Shown here: positions 41,462 to 50,639 of the stretch, in pieces
Layout: every line of letters begins with the position of its first letter
How positions within the stretch are numbered: position 1 is the stretch's first letter
From: Bacteroidota bacterium
Lineage (GTDB): Bacteria; Bacteroidota; Bacteroidia; Chitinophagales; Saprospiraceae
NCBI GenBank assembly: GCA_016124585.1
Contig: WGNL01000019.1
Coordinates: 124,001-188,000, forward strand
Reading direction: 5' to 3'
DNA: 64,000 nucleotides
Made by a program: the position numbers and the translations under genes
Notes under the pieces: generated by a model
Told to the model about the DNA's origin: nothing
What the model saw: only the letters and a program-made list of their open reading frames with translations
Databases searched by the model: none

Positions 41462-42934
41462 ATGAGATATTTACTATTTCCCTTGTCAGCACTATTTCTT
41501 TTACCAGTTTTTTTGAAAAGCCAAACCATTCAAGATGCTACCCGATATTCAATGTTGGAGGTGACTGGTACCGCACGTTCAGCTGGTCTTGGCGGAGGAC
41601 TTGGCGCATTGGGTGCTGATTTTTCAGTACTGAGTACCAACCCTGCTGGATTGGCAACTTTTCGCCGTTCAGAGTTCACCTTTACACCATCTTTCACCAA
41701 CACTACCAACGAAAGTTTGCTGGAGGGGCTAAATGCCACCAATTCGGAGACGAAAACAAATTTTAACTTCAACAATATCGGGCTTATTATTTCCTCTAAA
41801 CCGCTTAGCACGAGTTGGACGAATACAGCATTCGGGGTCGGGTTAAACAGGCTTGGAAATTATAATCAAAGGGCCTACTACGAAGGCACTTCGTTTGGAT
41901 CTATTACTGATCGATGGGTGGACTTAGCTAATGGCCTGACCCCCAATGAACTTGGGTTTGAAGAGGGGTTGGCTTACGACGCAGAAGCCATTTACAACCC
42001 AGACGAAAACGACCCAACATATTATCTTAATGATTTTGACCCCAACGAATCAGTTTGGCGGTCGCAAAATATCAAGCGGAGAGGCGGCTACAGTGAGTTG
42101 GTGCTTTCCTATGCTGGAAACTACAAAGAACGGTTGATGATTGGAGCAACAATGGGTATTCCTTTTGTCAATTACGAGGAAAACAAAACCTATGTCGAAT
42201 CAGACAAAGCAGGCACCAACCCTGTTTTCAATGAACTGACCTACACCGAAAATTTAAAAACCACGGGTGCTGGTATCAACTTGAAAGTAGGGGCGATCTT
42301 GCGGCTCAACCAGATGGTGCGGATCGGGTTAGCTGTTCACACACCTACAGGTCTTGCCTTGAAGGACAATTACTCTTCCAAACTGGACTACAGCTACACT
42401 TTGGATGGAATAGCCTACTCTTCGCCCCAAGAATCACCCGATGGAAATTTCGAGTACCGGATTCGCACACCAATGCGGGTTATCGGCAGCGCTGGCTTGC
42501 TGTTCAGTAAAAGTGGTTTTTTGACAGCAGAAGTGGAGTACTTGGACTACACCAAAGCCAAGTTTATCTTTAACAACTCAGCCGATGGAGGCGATAAAGC
42601 CTACGAAGGTGAATTGAACCAACAGATAAACGACAAGCTGACTTCGGCAGTAAACATTAGGGTAGGCGGTGAATATGCCCTTGACAAGTTTAGGTTCAGG
42701 GGTGGTTATTCTATCTTGAAATCCCCTTATTCTGAAGGTTTTGACCCAGCTGGTACACTAAGCCTGGGTGCAGGTGCTTGGTGGTCGGAGAACTTTTTTA
42801 TGGACATCGCTTATCGTCACCAAATGTCCTCAGGACAATATTCACCTTATCTCTATAGGGGCGAACCAGCCCAAATAATAACCCAAGATATTACCAGAGA
42901 CCAGTTTTTGCTCACATTCGGCTTCAAATTTTAG
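41462..42934 (+). CDS. Outer-membrane transport protein, OmpP1/FadL-like
   Basis: 490 residues with a signal peptide (about 1-20). The start of the mature protein (DATRYSMLEVTGTARSAGLG and GALGADFSVLSTNPAGLA) is the hatch region typical of Bacteroidota FadL-like proteins. Amphipathic strands continue to LTFGFKF at the C-terminus. The family lets hydrophobic compounds through the outer membrane; the substrate here is unknown. The downstream aldolase gene begins 8 nt after the stop, so the two are probably cotranscribed although functionally unrelated in appearance. Confidence 0.87.
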   Translation: MRYLLFPLSALFLLPVFLKSQTIQDATRYSMLEVTGTARSAGLGGGLGALGADFSVLSTNPAGLATFRRSEFTFTPSFTNTTNESLLEGLNATNSETKTNFNFNNIGLIISSKPLSTSWTNTAFGVGLNRLGNYNQRAYYEGTSFGSITDRWVDLANGLTPNELGFEEGLAYDAEAIYNPDENDPTYYLNDFDPNESVWRSQNIKRRGGYSELVLSYAGNYKERLMIGATMGIPFVNYEENKTYVESDKAGTNPVFNELTYTENLKTTGAGINLKVGAILRLNQMVRIGLAVHTPTGLALKDNYSSKLDYSYTLDGIAYSSPQESPDGNFEYRIRTPMRVIGSAGLLFSKSGFLTAEVEYLDYTKAKFIFNNSADGGDKAYEGELNQQINDKLTSAVNIRVGGEYALDKFRFRGGYSILKSPYSEGFDPAGTLSLGAGAWWSENFFMDIAYRHQMSSGQYSPYLYRGEPAQIITQDITRDQFLLTFGFKF

Positions 42935-42942
42935 TTGCTAAA

Positions 42943-43563
42943 ATGGCCGTACCCGACGAAGGCTACGTCAAATTCCAAGCAGTTTGGGAGCGGGCTGATG
43001 CACTGTCCGCTCCCAAAATCGCTGAGCTGAGCCATTGGCGGAACGAAATGCACTGCCGTCATCTCATCGGCGTTTATGAAAACGGCATTGGCTTCGGAAA
43101 CATCAGCCAGCGCAGCGAGGGCAACCAGTTCATCATCACTGGAACATCCACCGGGCATCTCTCCAGCCTTTCCCCTTCCCATTTTACGACCGTCACGGAT
43201 TTTGATATTGAAAAAAACACGGTATACTGTTGTGGCCCTATCCTCGCTTCTTCTGAGGCAATGAGCCACGCAGTCATTTACAAGAAATGCCCTGACGTGT
43301 TCGGCGTAATTCATGTTCATCATACCCAAGCCTGGGAGCAAATGCTAGACCGGGTGACCACCACCGAAGAAGGGGCTACCTACGGTTCTCCCGAAATGGC
43401 AAATTCCATTCTTAACTTATTGAATATCAGTGATTTGCGGCAGCAAAAAATCTTCGTGATGCGCAGCCACCCAGAGGGCATTTTCACTTTTGGGGAAACT
43501 TTAGAGCAAGCAGCGCAGATTTTGCTGGGCAAGTTTCAGGAATTGAAAATCCCCGTTCAGTAA
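42943..43563 (+). CDS. Class II aldolase/adducin-family protein
   Basis: 206 residues. The family's zinc-binding histidines appear in GVIHVHHTQAWEQM, and a third histidine in MRSHPEGIF. ILASSEAMSHAVIYKKCPDV matches the region before the metal site. Relatives include fuculose-phosphate aldolase, ribulose-phosphate epimerase and methylthioribulose dehydratase; which reaction applies cannot be decided. The gene follows the FadL-like gene by 8 nt. Confidence 0.85.
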   Translation: MAVPDEGYVKFQAVWERADALSAPKIAELSHWRNEMHCRHLIGVYENGIGFGNISQRSEGNQFIITGTSTGHLSSLSPSHFTTVTDFDIEKNTVYCCGPILASSEAMSHAVIYKKCPDVFGVIHVHHTQAWEQMLDRVTTTEEGATYGSPEMANSILNLLNISDLRQQKIFVMRSHPEGIFTFGETLEQAAQILLGKFQELKIPVQ

Positions 43564-43809
43564 TTTTATGTGGAAAAAAAATTTGAAAAAAATCTCATCT
43601 GTATTTGTCAGTTTCGTGCAAATGAACCTACATTTGGACATCTTTTTGAAATGAATAATATGGCAGTGCTGATAAGTATTTTACGGCCATTTTTGAACAA
43701 ACCCATCCTTATACTTCCCCGAACATTGATTGCAGTTTCCCAAAACTGATCGTTCTTAAGAAATTTTAAACCCTAATTTCTGCTGCTGAAAACAGCTTAG
43801 GAAAGATAT

Positions 43810-43987
43810 TGCCCGATGCGCTGTGACCTCACACACGGGTTGCAGCGCTGATGGGTCAAGAAACGTATGTTTTACCCGTTTTTATTACCGTTTTAAGGCC
43901 CGCTTTCGGGCACCACACACTATTGTCCCATGTCCCTCACACTATTGGCGACACTCCGGCATGTGCTCTGCACATGCCGCTTTTTTT
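43810..43987 (+). ncRNA. Candidate structured noncoding RNA
   Basis: No protein is supported between 43563 and 44056. GCGCTGTGACC (43818-43828) pairs with GGTTGCAGCGC (43838-43848), an 11-bp stem. Two more hairpins follow: GGGT/AAAC against GTTT/ACCC around 43853-43880, and GCCCG against CGGGC near 43900. A GC-rich terminator hairpin (CGGCATGTG with CACATGCCG, then CT7) ends at 43987. This is the layout of an independent small RNA. Size and the convergent setting would allow 6S RNA, but I cannot verify its conserved bulge. A long 3' UTR of the aldolase transcript is the alternative. Confidence 0.45.
43957..43987 (+). terminator. Strong intrinsic terminator
   Basis: CGGCATGTG, CTCTG, CACATGCCG, then C and seven T. 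It closes the candidate RNA or the aldolase transcript. Confidence 0.9.
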
Positions 43988-44021
43988 ATAAATAAAAATG
44001 GAGAACCAAGCTGCATCGCCC

Positions 44022-44055
44022 AATTCTCCATTTTTAATTTTCAATTCTCAATTGC
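44022..44055. repeat. Stuttering spacer words (AATTTTC / AATTCTC)
   Basis: TTTTTAATTTTCAATTCTCAATTGC next to the end of the obg gene. ATGGAGAA earlier at about 44000 pairs with TTCTCCAT here, a weak hairpin. Confidence 0.5.
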
Positions 44056-45084
44056 TTATTCTTCTTCTTCGTAGAAAAACCGCCTATCCGGTTCATTCAT
44101 TGACTGCCAAAGCACGTCTTTGAGTTCGTCCAGACCTTGCTCCGCAACAGCAGAAATGAAGACAACTGGTAACCCTTTTGGTACGGCTTCTTCTCGTAGC
44201 ATTTCGATGATTTCCGCATCAATCAAATCACATTTCGTGATGGCAAGCACCCTTGGCTTGTCTAACAGTTCAGGATTGAACTGCTTGATTTCATTGAGCA
44301 AAATCCGGTACTCTTTCCGAATATCTTCCGTTCCGCAAGGGATCATGAAAAGCAGCGTGGAGTTACGTTCGATGTGGCGGAGGAAACGAAGTCCAAGCCC
44401 ACGGCCCGTATGCGCCCCCTCAATAATCCCTGGAATATCAGCGATGACAAAAGAGCGGCTATCCCGGTAATAAACCATGCCCAATTGCGGCACCAAGGTC
44501 GTGAACGGGTAGTCGGCAATCTCTGGTTTTGCAGCAGAAAGCGCCGATACCAGCGTTGATTTTCCTGCATTCGGGAAGCCGACAAGGCCCACATCTGCCA
44601 GTACTTTCAGTTCCAGAATTTTCCATTCTTCCCTTCCCGGCTCACCAGGTTGTGCATATTCAGGTGCCTGGTTGGTGGGCGTTTTGAAATGGTTGTTGCC
44701 AAGCCCACCCCTACCGCCTGGCGTCAGAATCATTTTCTGCTCGTGCTCGGTAATTTCGAAATGGATTTCGCCCGTTTCAGCGTCCTTGGCCACGGTGCCG
44801 AGCGGCACATCAAGAATTATATCTTCCCCATAACCGCCTGTAGAAGTACTACCGCCGCCGGGCTTACCATCGCCAGCGATGACGTGCTTGCGGTATTTGA
44901 GGTGCAGCAGCGTCCAAGTATTGCGGTTACCACGCAGGATAATATGGCCGCCACGTCCGCCGTCGCCGCCATCGGGGCCACCACGGGAGTTGAAGCGGTC
45001 ACGCAAGAAATGCGCACTGCCTGCCCCGCCCTTGCCGGAACGGCAGCATATTTTCACGTAGTCAACAAAGTTCTGTTCGGCCAT
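44056..45084 (-). CDS. obg: GTPase Obg/CgtA
   Basis: 342 residues from the ATG at 45084 ([12 protein letters not shown], the family start; the frame extends upstream through repeat DNA). The Obg fold (1-158) has the glycine-rich [18 protein letters not shown]; the G domain has [25 protein letters not shown] and TKCD. There is no long C-terminal extension, only an acidic tail. Obg is an essential ribosome-assembly and stress GTPase. It lies downstream of adk, with an 8-nt tandem repeat directly before the start codon. Confidence 0.96.
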   Translation of the reverse strand: MAEQNFVDYVKICCRSGKGGAGSAHFLRDRFNSRGGPDGGDGGRGGHIILRGNRNTWTLLHLKYRKHVIAGDGKPGGGSTSTGGYGEDIILDVPLGTVAKDAETGEIHFEITEHEQKMILTPGGRGGLGNNHFKTPTNQAPEYAQPGEPGREEWKILELKVLADVGLVGFPNAGKSTLVSALSAAKPEIADYPFTTLVPQLGMVYYRDSRSFVIADIPGIIEGAHTGRGLGLRFLRHIERNSTLLFMIPCGTEDIRKEYRILLNEIKQFNPELLDKPRVLAITKCDLIDAEIIEMLREEAVPKGLPVVFISAVAEQGLDELKDVLWQSMNEPDRRFFYEEEE

Positions 45085-45088
45085 GAAA

Positions 45089-45160
45089 GGAAATTGGGAA
45101 ATTGGGAAATTGGGAAATTGGGGTGAAAAATTTCCCAATTTCTAATATCCCAATTTCATC
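45089..45160. repeat. 8-nt tandem repeat and inverted relatives before obg
   Basis: GGAAATTG is repeated four times (45089-45120), followed by GGG. The inverse words TTTCCCAATTTC and ATCCCAATTTC lie at 45130-45158. The whole spacer between adk and obg is made of these words and can fold on itself. Confidence 0.85.
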
Positions 45161-45733
45161 TTACAGCGTATCCACCTCTTCGCAAATCCGCTCGAAAATC
45201 TCTTCGATACTACCTACGCCATTGATTTTCAAGGATTTGCCTTCTTCGGCGTAGTAGTCAAAAACAGGGGTAGTTTCGCTTTTATACACACTGATGCGCT
45301 TCGCAATGATTTCAGGGTCGTTGTCATCCGAGCGACCAGAAGTCTTGCCACGGAGCAGGATGCGCTCGGTGATTTCAGCATCTGGCACATCCAAAGAGAT
45401 AAGGTAGGAGACACTGGTTCCCATGTCGTCGAGCAGGACATCAAGCGCTTCTGCCTGTGCCACCGTGCGGGGGAATCCATCGAAGATGATGCCGCCAACA
45501 TCGGGGTTGTCCTCAACCCGTTTGCGGAGCATCGAAATCGTGACGCTGTCCGGCACGAGTTGGCCCTTGTCTATGTAGCTTTTGGCGAGTTGCCCAAGCT
45601 CTGTGTTGTTGCTCAATTCGTAGCGGAACATATCGCCCGTTGAAATATGGAGCAGCTTGTATTTTTCAACCAATAAAGCCGCCTGTGTGCCCTTACCGGA
45701 ACCTGGAGGGCCAAAAAGTATTAGGTTTAACAT
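45161..45733 (-). CDS. adk: Adenylate kinase (short form)
   Basis: 190 residues. P-loop GPPGSGKGTQ (8-17), ISTGDMFRYE, FDGFPRTVAQAEAL and RLLRGKTSGRSDDND-type LID region without the zinc cysteines or long LID of the long form, as usual in this phylum. It balances ATP, ADP and AMP. It leads into obg. A TTGAT-N4-ATCAA palindrome lies 125 nt upstream, and the space before the start codon consists of GGATGCTGGAT words. Confidence 0.96.
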   Translation of the reverse strand: MLNLILFGPPGSGKGTQAALLVEKYKLLHISTGDMFRYELSNNTELGQLAKSYIDKGQLVPDSVTISMLRKRVEDNPDVGGIIFDGFPRTVAQAEALDVLLDDMGTSVSYLISLDVPDAEITERILLRGKTSGRSDDNDPEIIAKRISVYKSETTPVFDYYAEEGKSLKINGVGSIEEIFERICEEVDTL

Positions 45734-45765
45734 GCTGGATGCTGGATATTGGATGCTGGATAATG
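45733..45765. repeat. Stuttering spacer words (TGGATGC) upstream of adk
   Basis: ATGCTGGATGCTGGATATTG followed by GATGCTGGATA; inverted relatives (TATCCAGCATCAAGTATCAA) lie at 45918-45940 at the other end of the same intergenic region. Confidence 0.65.
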
Positions 45766-45857
45766 ACAGGGTTGGGCGTCAAACTCCAGCAATGATTTTA
45801 AAATGAAGCTGCGAAAATAGGAAAATGCAGGCAGTCGGGGCTGTCAAAACATTTGAC

Positions 45858-45871
45858 TTGATAAAAATCAA
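45858..45871. promoter_or_regulatory. Possible Fnr-type site upstream of adk
   Basis: TTGATAAAAATCAA is the textbook Fnr box. The nearest -7-like box (TATTTTCG, 45819-45812) is about 52 nt from its centre, not the activator spacing seen in the sulfur locus. Confidence 0.35.
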
Positions 45872-45948
45872 TGGGAGAATAATAACGCAGATAGCCGGAG
45901 TATGTCCCACGCCCCGGCTATCCAGCATCAAGTATCAAGCATCAAATT

Positions 45949-47475
45949 TTACAAATCAAACTTAATCCCCTGCGCCAACGGCACGGTCTTGCTGTAGTTA
46001 ATGGTGTTCGTCTGGCGGCGCATGTAAGCCTTCCAGGCATCTGAACCAGATTCCCGGCCACCGCCCGTTTCTTTTTCACCGCCAAAAGCGCCACCGATTT
46101 CTGCACCACTGGTGCCGATGTTCACATTGGCGATGCCGCAATCAGAACCTGCCGTGGATAGGAATTTTTCCGCCTCCCGCATGTCGTTGGTCATGATTGC
46201 AGAGCTGAGGCCTTGCGGCACACCGTTCTGGATGGCGATGGCCTCCTCGATGTCCTTGTATTTCAACAGATAAAGAATCGGTGCAAAGGTCTCGTGCTGA
46301 ACGATGGCCATGTCGTTGCTGGCTTCCGCAATGCACGGTTTCACGTAGCAACCACTCTCGTAGCCATTTCCTTCGAGCACACCGCCTTCCACGATGAAAT
46401 TACCACCCTGCGCCTTGCACTGCTCAATGGAATTAAGGTAAGCGTCCACCGCTGCCTTGTCAATCAACGGGCCGACATGGTTGTGCTGGTCAAGCGGGTC
46501 GCCGATTCGGAGTTGGCCGTAAGCCTTGGTCATTTTCGCTTTCACTTCTTCGAAAAGGCTCTCGTGCACGATGAGCCTACGGGTGCTGGTGCAGCGTTGT
46601 CCGCAAGTGCCGACTGCGCCGAAGACCGCACCTGTGAGCACGATGTTCACATCGGCACTCGGCGTGACGATGATGGCGTTGTTGCCACCCAATTCCAAGA
46701 GCGACCGACCGAGGCGGCCAGCCACGGCTTGTGCCACGATCTTGCCCATTCGGGTACTGCCCGTGGCGCTGATGAGCGGCACACGGGTATCCGATGTCAT
46801 CCACTCGCCGACTTTGTAATCGCCGTTGATGAGCGAGACGACGCCTTCGGGAACGTTGTTGTTTTTCAAAACATCCTGAAAAATGTTCTGGCAAGCGACG
46901 CCGCAAAGGGGCGTTTTCTCTGAAGGTTTCCAAATGCAGACATCGCCGCAGACGAGCGCCAGCATGGAGTTCCACGACCAAACGGCCACGGGAAAGTTGA
47001 ACGCCGAGATGATGCCGACCACGCCCAGCGGGTGCCACTGCTCGTACATGCGGTGGTGCGGGCGCTCAGAGTGCATGGATAGGCCGTAGAGTTGACGGCT
47101 GAGGCCGACCGCAAAATCGCAGATGTCAATCATCTCCTGCACCTCGCCGAGGCCCTCCTGTAAGCTCTTGCCCATTTCGTAGCTGACGAGTTGGCCGAGC
47201 GGCTCCTTGTATTTGCGAAGCTCCTCACCGTACTGCCGCACGATTTCGCCCCGCTTGGGCGCTGGTATTTCCCGCCAAGTGAGGAATGCTTCCTCCGCCT
47301 TGGCCAGCACAGCTTCGTACTGCTCACGGGTGGTCTGGCTCACGCTGCCGATGAATGCGCCGTCCACCGGGCTAAAGGATTCAATGTAGGTGGCGCTGTC
47401 GTGAGAGTTCTGGCCAGTGCTGGTGCCGGGGTTCTTTTCTTTGAGGTGGAGTTTTGAAAGAAAGTCTTTTGCCAT
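45949..47475 (-). CDS. Aldehyde dehydrogenase, ALDH7 (alpha-aminoadipic semialdehyde) type
   Basis: 508 residues. The active-site region ELGGNNAIIV and TCGQRCTSTRRLIVHE holds the general-base Glu and nucleophile Cys. The C-terminus NIGTSGAEIGGAFGGE-like (here NVGTSGAEIGGAFGGEKETG), then GGGRESGSDAWKAYMRR, is diagnostic of ALDH7/antiquitin and bacterial piperideine-6-carboxylate dehydrogenases. It oxidises aminoadipic semialdehyde in lysine breakdown with NAD+. There are no other lysine-pathway genes nearby. Confidence 0.92.
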   Translation of the reverse strand: MAKDFLSKLHLKEKNPGTSTGQNSHDSATYIESFSPVDGAFIGSVSQTTREQYEAVLAKAEEAFLTWREIPAPKRGEIVRQYGEELRKYKEPLGQLVSYEMGKSLQEGLGEVQEMIDICDFAVGLSRQLYGLSMHSERPHHRMYEQWHPLGVVGIISAFNFPVAVWSWNSMLALVCGDVCIWKPSEKTPLCGVACQNIFQDVLKNNNVPEGVVSLINGDYKVGEWMTSDTRVPLISATGSTRMGKIVAQAVAGRLGRSLLELGGNNAIIVTPSADVNIVLTGAVFGAVGTCGQRCTSTRRLIVHESLFEEVKAKMTKAYGQLRIGDPLDQHNHVGPLIDKAAVDAYLNSIEQCKAQGGNFIVEGGVLEGNGYESGCYVKPCIAEASNDMAIVQHETFAPILYLLKYKDIEEAIAIQNGVPQGLSSAIMTNDMREAEKFLSTAGSDCGIANVNIGTSGAEIGGAFGGEKETGGGRESGSDAWKAYMRRQTNTINYSKTVPLAQGIKFDL

Positions 47476-47520
47476 GAAGTGGGAATTAAAAATTGAAAAT
47501 GGATAATTGAAAATTGGTTA
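47476..47520. repeat. Stuttering spacer words (AATTGAAAAT) upstream of the ALDH7 gene
   Basis: AATTAAAAATTGAAAATGG followed by ATAATTGAAAATTGG, immediately before the start codon. Confidence 0.6.
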
Positions 47521-47620
47521 GGTGTACGGGAGTTTTTGGGGTTGGGTTTTGAATTGGGGTACAAAGATAGGAGGGTAAAACAAGGATGCCCAAAGTATAA
47601 TTGCACTAATTTTTGAGGCA

Positions 47621-48265
47621 TCATTTCTTTTCGAACGCCCAAATTACACCTAAACCTATGCCGAGGTCTCGCATTGGGAGTAGATTGTGATGCCAGTTCC
47701 ACCTTACACTTTGATTGGTGAAAAGATGCAGGTTGATGCCAAAATATTGATTAAACATATGTTTTACCCCAAGTACACCAGATATACCAAAATCAAACCT
47801 TTTTATGATTTCTTTGCCAGAATATGATAACCTTTCCCCGCCGTCGCTACCTTTTATTTTAGAATATAACGGAGTATCAAAAAAACATCCTAATTCAGTG
47901 AATATCGATTTTGTCTTAAAGAGTTTAAACTTATATCTAAATTCACTGCTTACCCTAATTTGTTTATAATCAATTTCTGTGTAAGACGGAAATGCTTGTC
48001 CACCATAGCTTGAAGACATACTCCCATTTTTGTATTTAAATCTAAGCTCTACATTGATTGGAAAACGTTGGCTCCATGGAGAAGCCTTAACCGCCCCCCA
48101 TATGGTATTTTTTGAATCTTCATTAAATGTACCACCATAACCACTTCCAGAATTGTCAATTGAAAGTCCATAGTTCAGCAACCCAAGTGAAAACATTGTT
48201 TCTATTTGACCGCATAATGAATTTAATAATAAAATTAAAATTGCGATTGTGGTTAAATATCTCAT
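47621..48265 (-). CDS. Outer-membrane beta-barrel protein of unknown function
   Basis: 214 residues from the ATG at 48265 (MRYLTTIAILILLL, signal peptide to about 20; an upstream start at 48340 adds non-signal residues). Alternating amphipathic strands (INVELRFKYKNG, QIRVSSEFRYKFKLF, FGINLHLFTNQ, IGLGVIWAFE) suggest an eight-to-ten-strand barrel. The gene is visibly richer in A+T than its neighbours, so it may be a recent acquisition. Confidence 0.65.
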   Translation of the reverse strand: MRYLTTIAILILLLNSLCGQIETMFSLGLLNYGLSIDNSGSGYGGTFNEDSKNTIWGAVKASPWSQRFPINVELRFKYKNGSMSSSYGGQAFPSYTEIDYKQIRVSSEFRYKFKLFKTKSIFTELGCFFDTPLYSKIKGSDGGERLSYSGKEIIKRFDFGISGVLGVKHMFNQYFGINLHLFTNQSVRWNWHHNLLPMRDLGIGLGVIWAFEKK

Positions 48266-48490
48266 TGCATATTTTTTGATTTTTAAATATAAAGCATTGG
48301 ATGTAAGTCGAAATAAAACATAAGTATTTTGCAATCGCAAAGACTAAATTTCAATTGGGTTTTGTTGATTCTTTCTTCCCCCACCTTAAGATTCCCTTCA
48401 CGCATTTTAACATCCCCGCCTGAACATGCCCACCCCCCATCGGTTTAACTTTTATCCAATATTTATTCATCAACCAAAAAATTATCACCC

Positions 48491-49003
48491 ATGAAAAAAT
48501 CATTTTCTGTTCTAGCATTTTTTCTTGCCTGCATTGGGTTCAGCCCCGTTCACGCACAAGTGAATGTGCAGGTGAATATCGGCTCACAGCCGCTTTGGGG
48601 GCCAGTGGGCTATGATTATGTCGAATACTATTACCTACCGGAATACGAGGTGTATTATGATGTGCCAACACATCAATTCATCTACCTGGATGGTGGGAAT
48701 TGGATATTTGCCACTGCACTGCCTAGTCGTTTCGGTCGGGTGAATTTTTTCAACACCTACAAAGTAGTTGTAAACCAGCCCAAGGCATATCTATATTTCA
48801 ATGATCACAAGACAAAGTATGTTCGCTATCGGACAACCCGCACGCAGGTTGTCATTCGAGATTCCAACGAGCCAAAATACTATGTCGTGAAAGGTCATCC
48901 GCACGGGGCACCTCCCGGCCAAGCGAAGAAGGCTTATGGCGGCGGCAAAGGAAAGAGTAAAGGAAATGGCGGCGGCCACGGCAAAGGGAAAAAGAAAGGT
49001 TGA
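48491..49003 (+). CDS. Small exported protein with basic Gly/Lys tail
   Basis: 170 residues. A signal peptide (1-22, SPVHAQ), a Tyr-rich segment (VGYDYVEYYYLPEYEVYYD), a second half-domain (QFIYLDGGNWIFATALP) and a C-terminal Gly/Lys/His-rich tail (about 135-170). The pattern recurs in Bacteroidota as an uncharacterised secreted protein; function unknown. It ends in a bidirectional terminator. Confidence 0.78.
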   Translation: MKKSFSVLAFFLACIGFSPVHAQVNVQVNIGSQPLWGPVGYDYVEYYYLPEYEVYYDVPTHQFIYLDGGNWIFATALPSRFGRVNFFNTYKVVVNQPKAYLYFNDHKTKYVRYRTTRTQVVIRDSNEPKYYVVKGHPHGAPPGQAKKAYGGGKGKSKGNGGGHGKGKKKG

Positions 49004-49010
49004 TAGACGA

Positions 49011-49045
49011 AATCGGCGAGCATTCAATCCATGCTCGCCGATTTT
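49011..49045. terminator. Bidirectional terminator
   Basis: AAATCGGCGAGCAT and ATGCTCGCCGATTT form a 14-bp stem with a 7-nt loop between convergent genes. Confidence 0.9.
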
Positions 49046-49048
49046 ATT

Positions 49049-49717
49049 TCAATCCTTGTATACCGATACCACATCCACCCCAATCAAAAACGAGCCTTTG
49101 CCCTGTAGCTTTTCATCAATGAAATACTCAGCCATATAGGTAAGCACCCGCTCCCGCCGCTCGGATGGGATACCCGTTTTCTGCTCCCACTGCTCAGGGT
49201 TGGGCACGCCAAAAAGCGCACTCCCGGCCTTGCTACCACGTTCCAGCCACGTCTCGAAATTACCTTCCAAACTATCGAAACTAATGAACCCACCATCCCT
49301 GTCTTCTCCGATGATGACCCGTGGATTGCCCTCCAGGGGCGTACGCTTGATTTTTTTGTTACGGTACTTCTCGACCCGCTCTACCACATCCCGGATTTTT
49401 TGCACAAAGGACTGCTCCACTTCCAACCAGAGTGAAATTTCATGGTTCGACTTACCGATTTCAATATGCTTTCGGGCGAGGTCACGCAGCAGTTCTGTTC
49501 GGGCAGCTTCGACGAATTCCTTTCGTTTTCCTTCGTAAAATTCGTTGACCATCTGCTCGCCTGTGCGCTCAGCGATGCGGCGGGCTTCTCTGGCGGCGTC
49601 CAGTTCTTCTTCGGCCTGCTTGCGGATTTGTTCGGCATTGGCGGTGATGGCGTCGGTCTGCAGCAGGGCATCTTTATATGCTTTCTCGATTTGCTTGGCG
49701 AATTCGTCTTGGTTCAT
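49049..49717 (-). CDS. Cytoplasmic coiled-coil protein of unknown function
   Basis: 222 residues without signal peptide or membrane segment. Residues 5-125 are almost entirely charged helix (AEQIRKQAEEELDAAREARR and onward), probably coiled coil. The C-terminal part has a mixed fold (VIIGEDRDGGFISFDSLEG, MAEYFIDEKLQG). No family recognised. It is 36 nt upstream of the glycosylase on the opposite side of its start, but same strand order allows cotranscription with it. Confidence 0.7.
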   Translation of the reverse strand: MNQDEFAKQIEKAYKDALLQTDAITANAEQIRKQAEEELDAAREARRIAERTGEQMVNEFYEGKRKEFVEAARTELLRDLARKHIEIGKSNHEISLWLEVEQSFVQKIRDVVERVEKYRNKKIKRTPLEGNPRVIIGEDRDGGFISFDSLEGNFETWLERGSKAGSALFGVPNPEQWEQKTGIPSERRERVLTYMAEYFIDEKLQGKGSFLIGVDVVSVYKD

Positions 49718-49753
49718 CTTGTGAAAAAATTAGGGTGCTTGGTAAGGCGACGG

Positions 49754-50326
49754 TTATTGCAACAAATTTACCACACTTCTTCGCAATTCCGGCAGCAGTT
49801 CCTCCATGAACCACGCATTTTTCTTTTGCCAAATATTGTTCCTCGGCGAAGGGTGTGGCAGGGGGAAATACTTTGGCAGGTATGCTTCAAAATTACGCAC
49901 CGTCTCTGTCAGGTTGGCCATAGCGGAAGTGCCGAGGTAATGGTTTTGGGCATACTGACCGATGAGCAGCGTGAGCTGCACCTTTGGCATTTTTGATAAA
50001 ACCTGACCATGCCATTGCGGCGCACATTCAGGGCGGGGCGGCAAATCACCAGATTTGCCAGTGCCGGGGTAGCAAAATCCCATTGGCACGAGCGCAATTT
50101 TTGAGGCATCGTAAAAAACGCTTTTGTCGATGCCGAGCCAAGTGCGAAGGTTGTCGCCGCTGGCATCATCCCACGGGATGCCGCTCTCGTGTACCCGCCT
50201 TCCCGGTGCCTGCCCGATGATGACTAGGCGGCTTTCGCTGGAAGCTGACATGATGGGTCGGCAGCCATGCGGTAGGTGGGCGGCGCAGCGGGTGCAGTTT
50301 CGAATATCTTTCAGCAGGTTTTCCAT
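49754..50326 (-). CDS. Uracil-DNA glycosylase family protein
   Basis: 190 residues from MENLLKDIRNC (an upstream start at 50368 adds 14 residues). RLVIIGQAPGRRVHESGIPW is the uracil-binding/catalytic motif A of the superfamily; SGDNLRTWLGI and LLIGQYAQNHYLG follow. Two Cys (NCTRC) near the start recall iron-sulfur family members, but the full Cys set is not obvious. It removes uracil or related bases from DNA. Confidence 0.87.
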   Translation of the reverse strand: MENLLKDIRNCTRCAAHLPHGCRPIMSASSESRLVIIGQAPGRRVHESGIPWDDASGDNLRTWLGIDKSVFYDASKIALVPMGFCYPGTGKSGDLPPRPECAPQWHGQVLSKMPKVQLTLLIGQYAQNHYLGTSAMANLTETVRNFEAYLPKYFPLPHPSPRNNIWQKKNAWFMEELLPELRRSVVNLLQ

Positions 50327-50639
50327 GAAACTGATTTTACGAAGCAAGAAAAACAAATTTGCCTGCATATGAAACTTGAAAATAGCGGGGTCATGGAGCG
50401 TATTGTAGGTTTATGAAGACTCTAATTTATTCAAATAACCAGAGATGGGAAGTTCGGATAAAACGATGTGCAGTTCCACAAAACAGGCTAGCTTGTTTTA
50501 TGTCATGTTTAAATGAACTTAATTTGCCGAAAAACATCGAACTTGTCGGCGCATTGCTTTTGTTTCATTGAACGGAAATAAGAGGTGAAATAAGGGGGAA
50601 TGCATGGATGCAAATATTAGTAGTAATGCTAAAAAAATA

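Noticed and set aside
43823-44074. 83-codon frame between aldolase and obg
   Set aside because: It runs through the terminator hairpin at 43957-43987 and a stutter spacer; the region fits an RNA better.
46213-46923. 236-codon frame opposite the ALDH7 gene
   Set aside because: Antisense shadow; the dehydrogenase motifs on the other strand are unambiguous.
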